A stretch of DNA of 64,000 nt, from assembly GCA_027028145.1 (NCBI GenBank), contig JALVJV010000006.1:40411-104410 (forward strand), read 5' to 3'. The position numbers were made by a program, and so were the translations under genes. A model generated the notes under the pieces. That model was not told the origin of the DNA. It saw nothing but the letters and a program-made list of their open reading frames with translations, and did no database searches. The DNA comes from Archaeoglobaceae archaeon. GTDB lineage: Archaea > Halobacteriota > Archaeoglobi > Archaeoglobales > Archaeoglobaceae. Shown here in pieces: positions 63,696 to 64,000 of the stretch (within the stretch, counting starts at the first letter, position 1; every line of letters begins with the position of its first letter).

Positions 63696-64000
63696 CGGAT
63701 ATTTATATACCCCCTCCCCCCTTCATTTCCTGTGGAGAACTGGAACGGGATATGATGTAAAGGTTCGAAATTTCGGAAATACGATATAGGGTTGCGATTT
63801 AGAAATTAAAGATGATCTAAGGTGAAATTCTGTCAAAAAGGGCTAAAGATATAAAGAAATAATTACTTTCGGATAATAAATTTTATTTCGTAATGGTTAT
63901 AAAATTGATTGGCTACATTTTCTTGTGGAGTTACCAACATGGTTTTGGATTTTTATATATTTAAGCAATATTATTATATTTTTATAATGATTTTTTATAT
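63696..64000. other. intergenic region at the right edge, no gene supported
   Basis: A 305-bp AT-rich stretch. It contains a clear TATA-like ATATTTATATACC (about 63697-63709) followed by a C-rich tract (63707-63720), which could start an RNA near 63733, but no ORF beyond a few codons follows. A second group of TATA-like sequences (about 63948-64000) probably belongs to a gene beyond the window. No tRNA, convincing C/D box pattern or CRISPR repeat was found. Confidence 0.5.

Noticed and set aside
63755..63785. GGTTCGAAATTTCGG, resembling a tRNA T-arm
   Set aside because: No acceptor, D or anticodon stem can be drawn around it.

Overview
The window is from a hyperthermophilic euryarchaeon, most likely of the Archaeoglobales (Archaeoglobus/Ferroglobus/Geoglobus group). 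Evidence: leaderless genes behind archaeal TATA boxes, archaeal information-processing genes (DnaG-type primase, uL16/L10e, L21e, RpoF, thermosome, RtcB, archaeal GlyS), a J-K-M-L-N-A-BC-D membrane oxidoreductase cluster with a fused B/C subunit as in the F420H2:quinone oxidoreductase of Archaeoglobus, and a TyrA-chorismate mutase-PheA trifunctional protein as known from A. fulgidus. The species cannot be fixed from the sequence alone.

Layout. 0-8.6 kb: end of rqcH, manA, an AAA+ ATPase, hisG, tRNA-Leu(UAA), a stand-alone LigD-type 3'-phosphoesterase, dnaG, membrane proteins, icd. 8.6-16.2 kb: two tandem C/D box sRNAs, then an anaerobic deoxynucleotide block: nrdD with two inteins, a redoxin, nrdG and thyX. 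16.4-20.7 kb: acetate use (acs, satP), a cysteine hydrolase and an ion-transporter-like protein. 20.7-25.2 kb: ammonium uptake (amt-glnK), then ilvBN preceded by an Ile/Leu/Val-rich leader peptide, a hairpin with a T-run and a possible Shine-Dalgarno-sequestering pairing, then rpl10e. 25.2-27.3 kb: a TdeIII-like restriction-modification pair. 27.3-35.5 kb: HDAC-family deacetylase, radical SAM protein, bactofilin-like protein, apgM, zinc ribbon protein, aromatic amino acid enzyme, phosphoribulokinase-like protein. 35.5-43.6 kb: eight-gene Fqo/Nuo-like cluster on the minus strand without H, I or F. 43.6-46 kb: LysR-type regulator, rpl21e, rpoF, DUF655.

46.0-51.7 kb is an AT-rich accessory island. 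It holds five VapBC-type modules head to tail (two toxins broken), a fossil of a sixth, a DUF433/DUF5615 pair, a predicted Tat lipoprotein and an unrecognised ORF. 51.7-63.7 kb returns to core genes: Thi4-type thiazole synthase, a TctA-like membrane protein, a HTH regulator, an ATPase, the thermosome, a THUMP-SPOUT protein, thiE, a short AbrB-like protein, an AT-rich HNH nuclease, rtcB and glyS.

The strongest candidate for something undescribed is the ilvBN leader at 22345-22477. It has the parts of a leader-peptide attenuator, in an archaeon and starting from a probably leaderless leader ORF. No transposase, rRNA or CRISPR array was seen.
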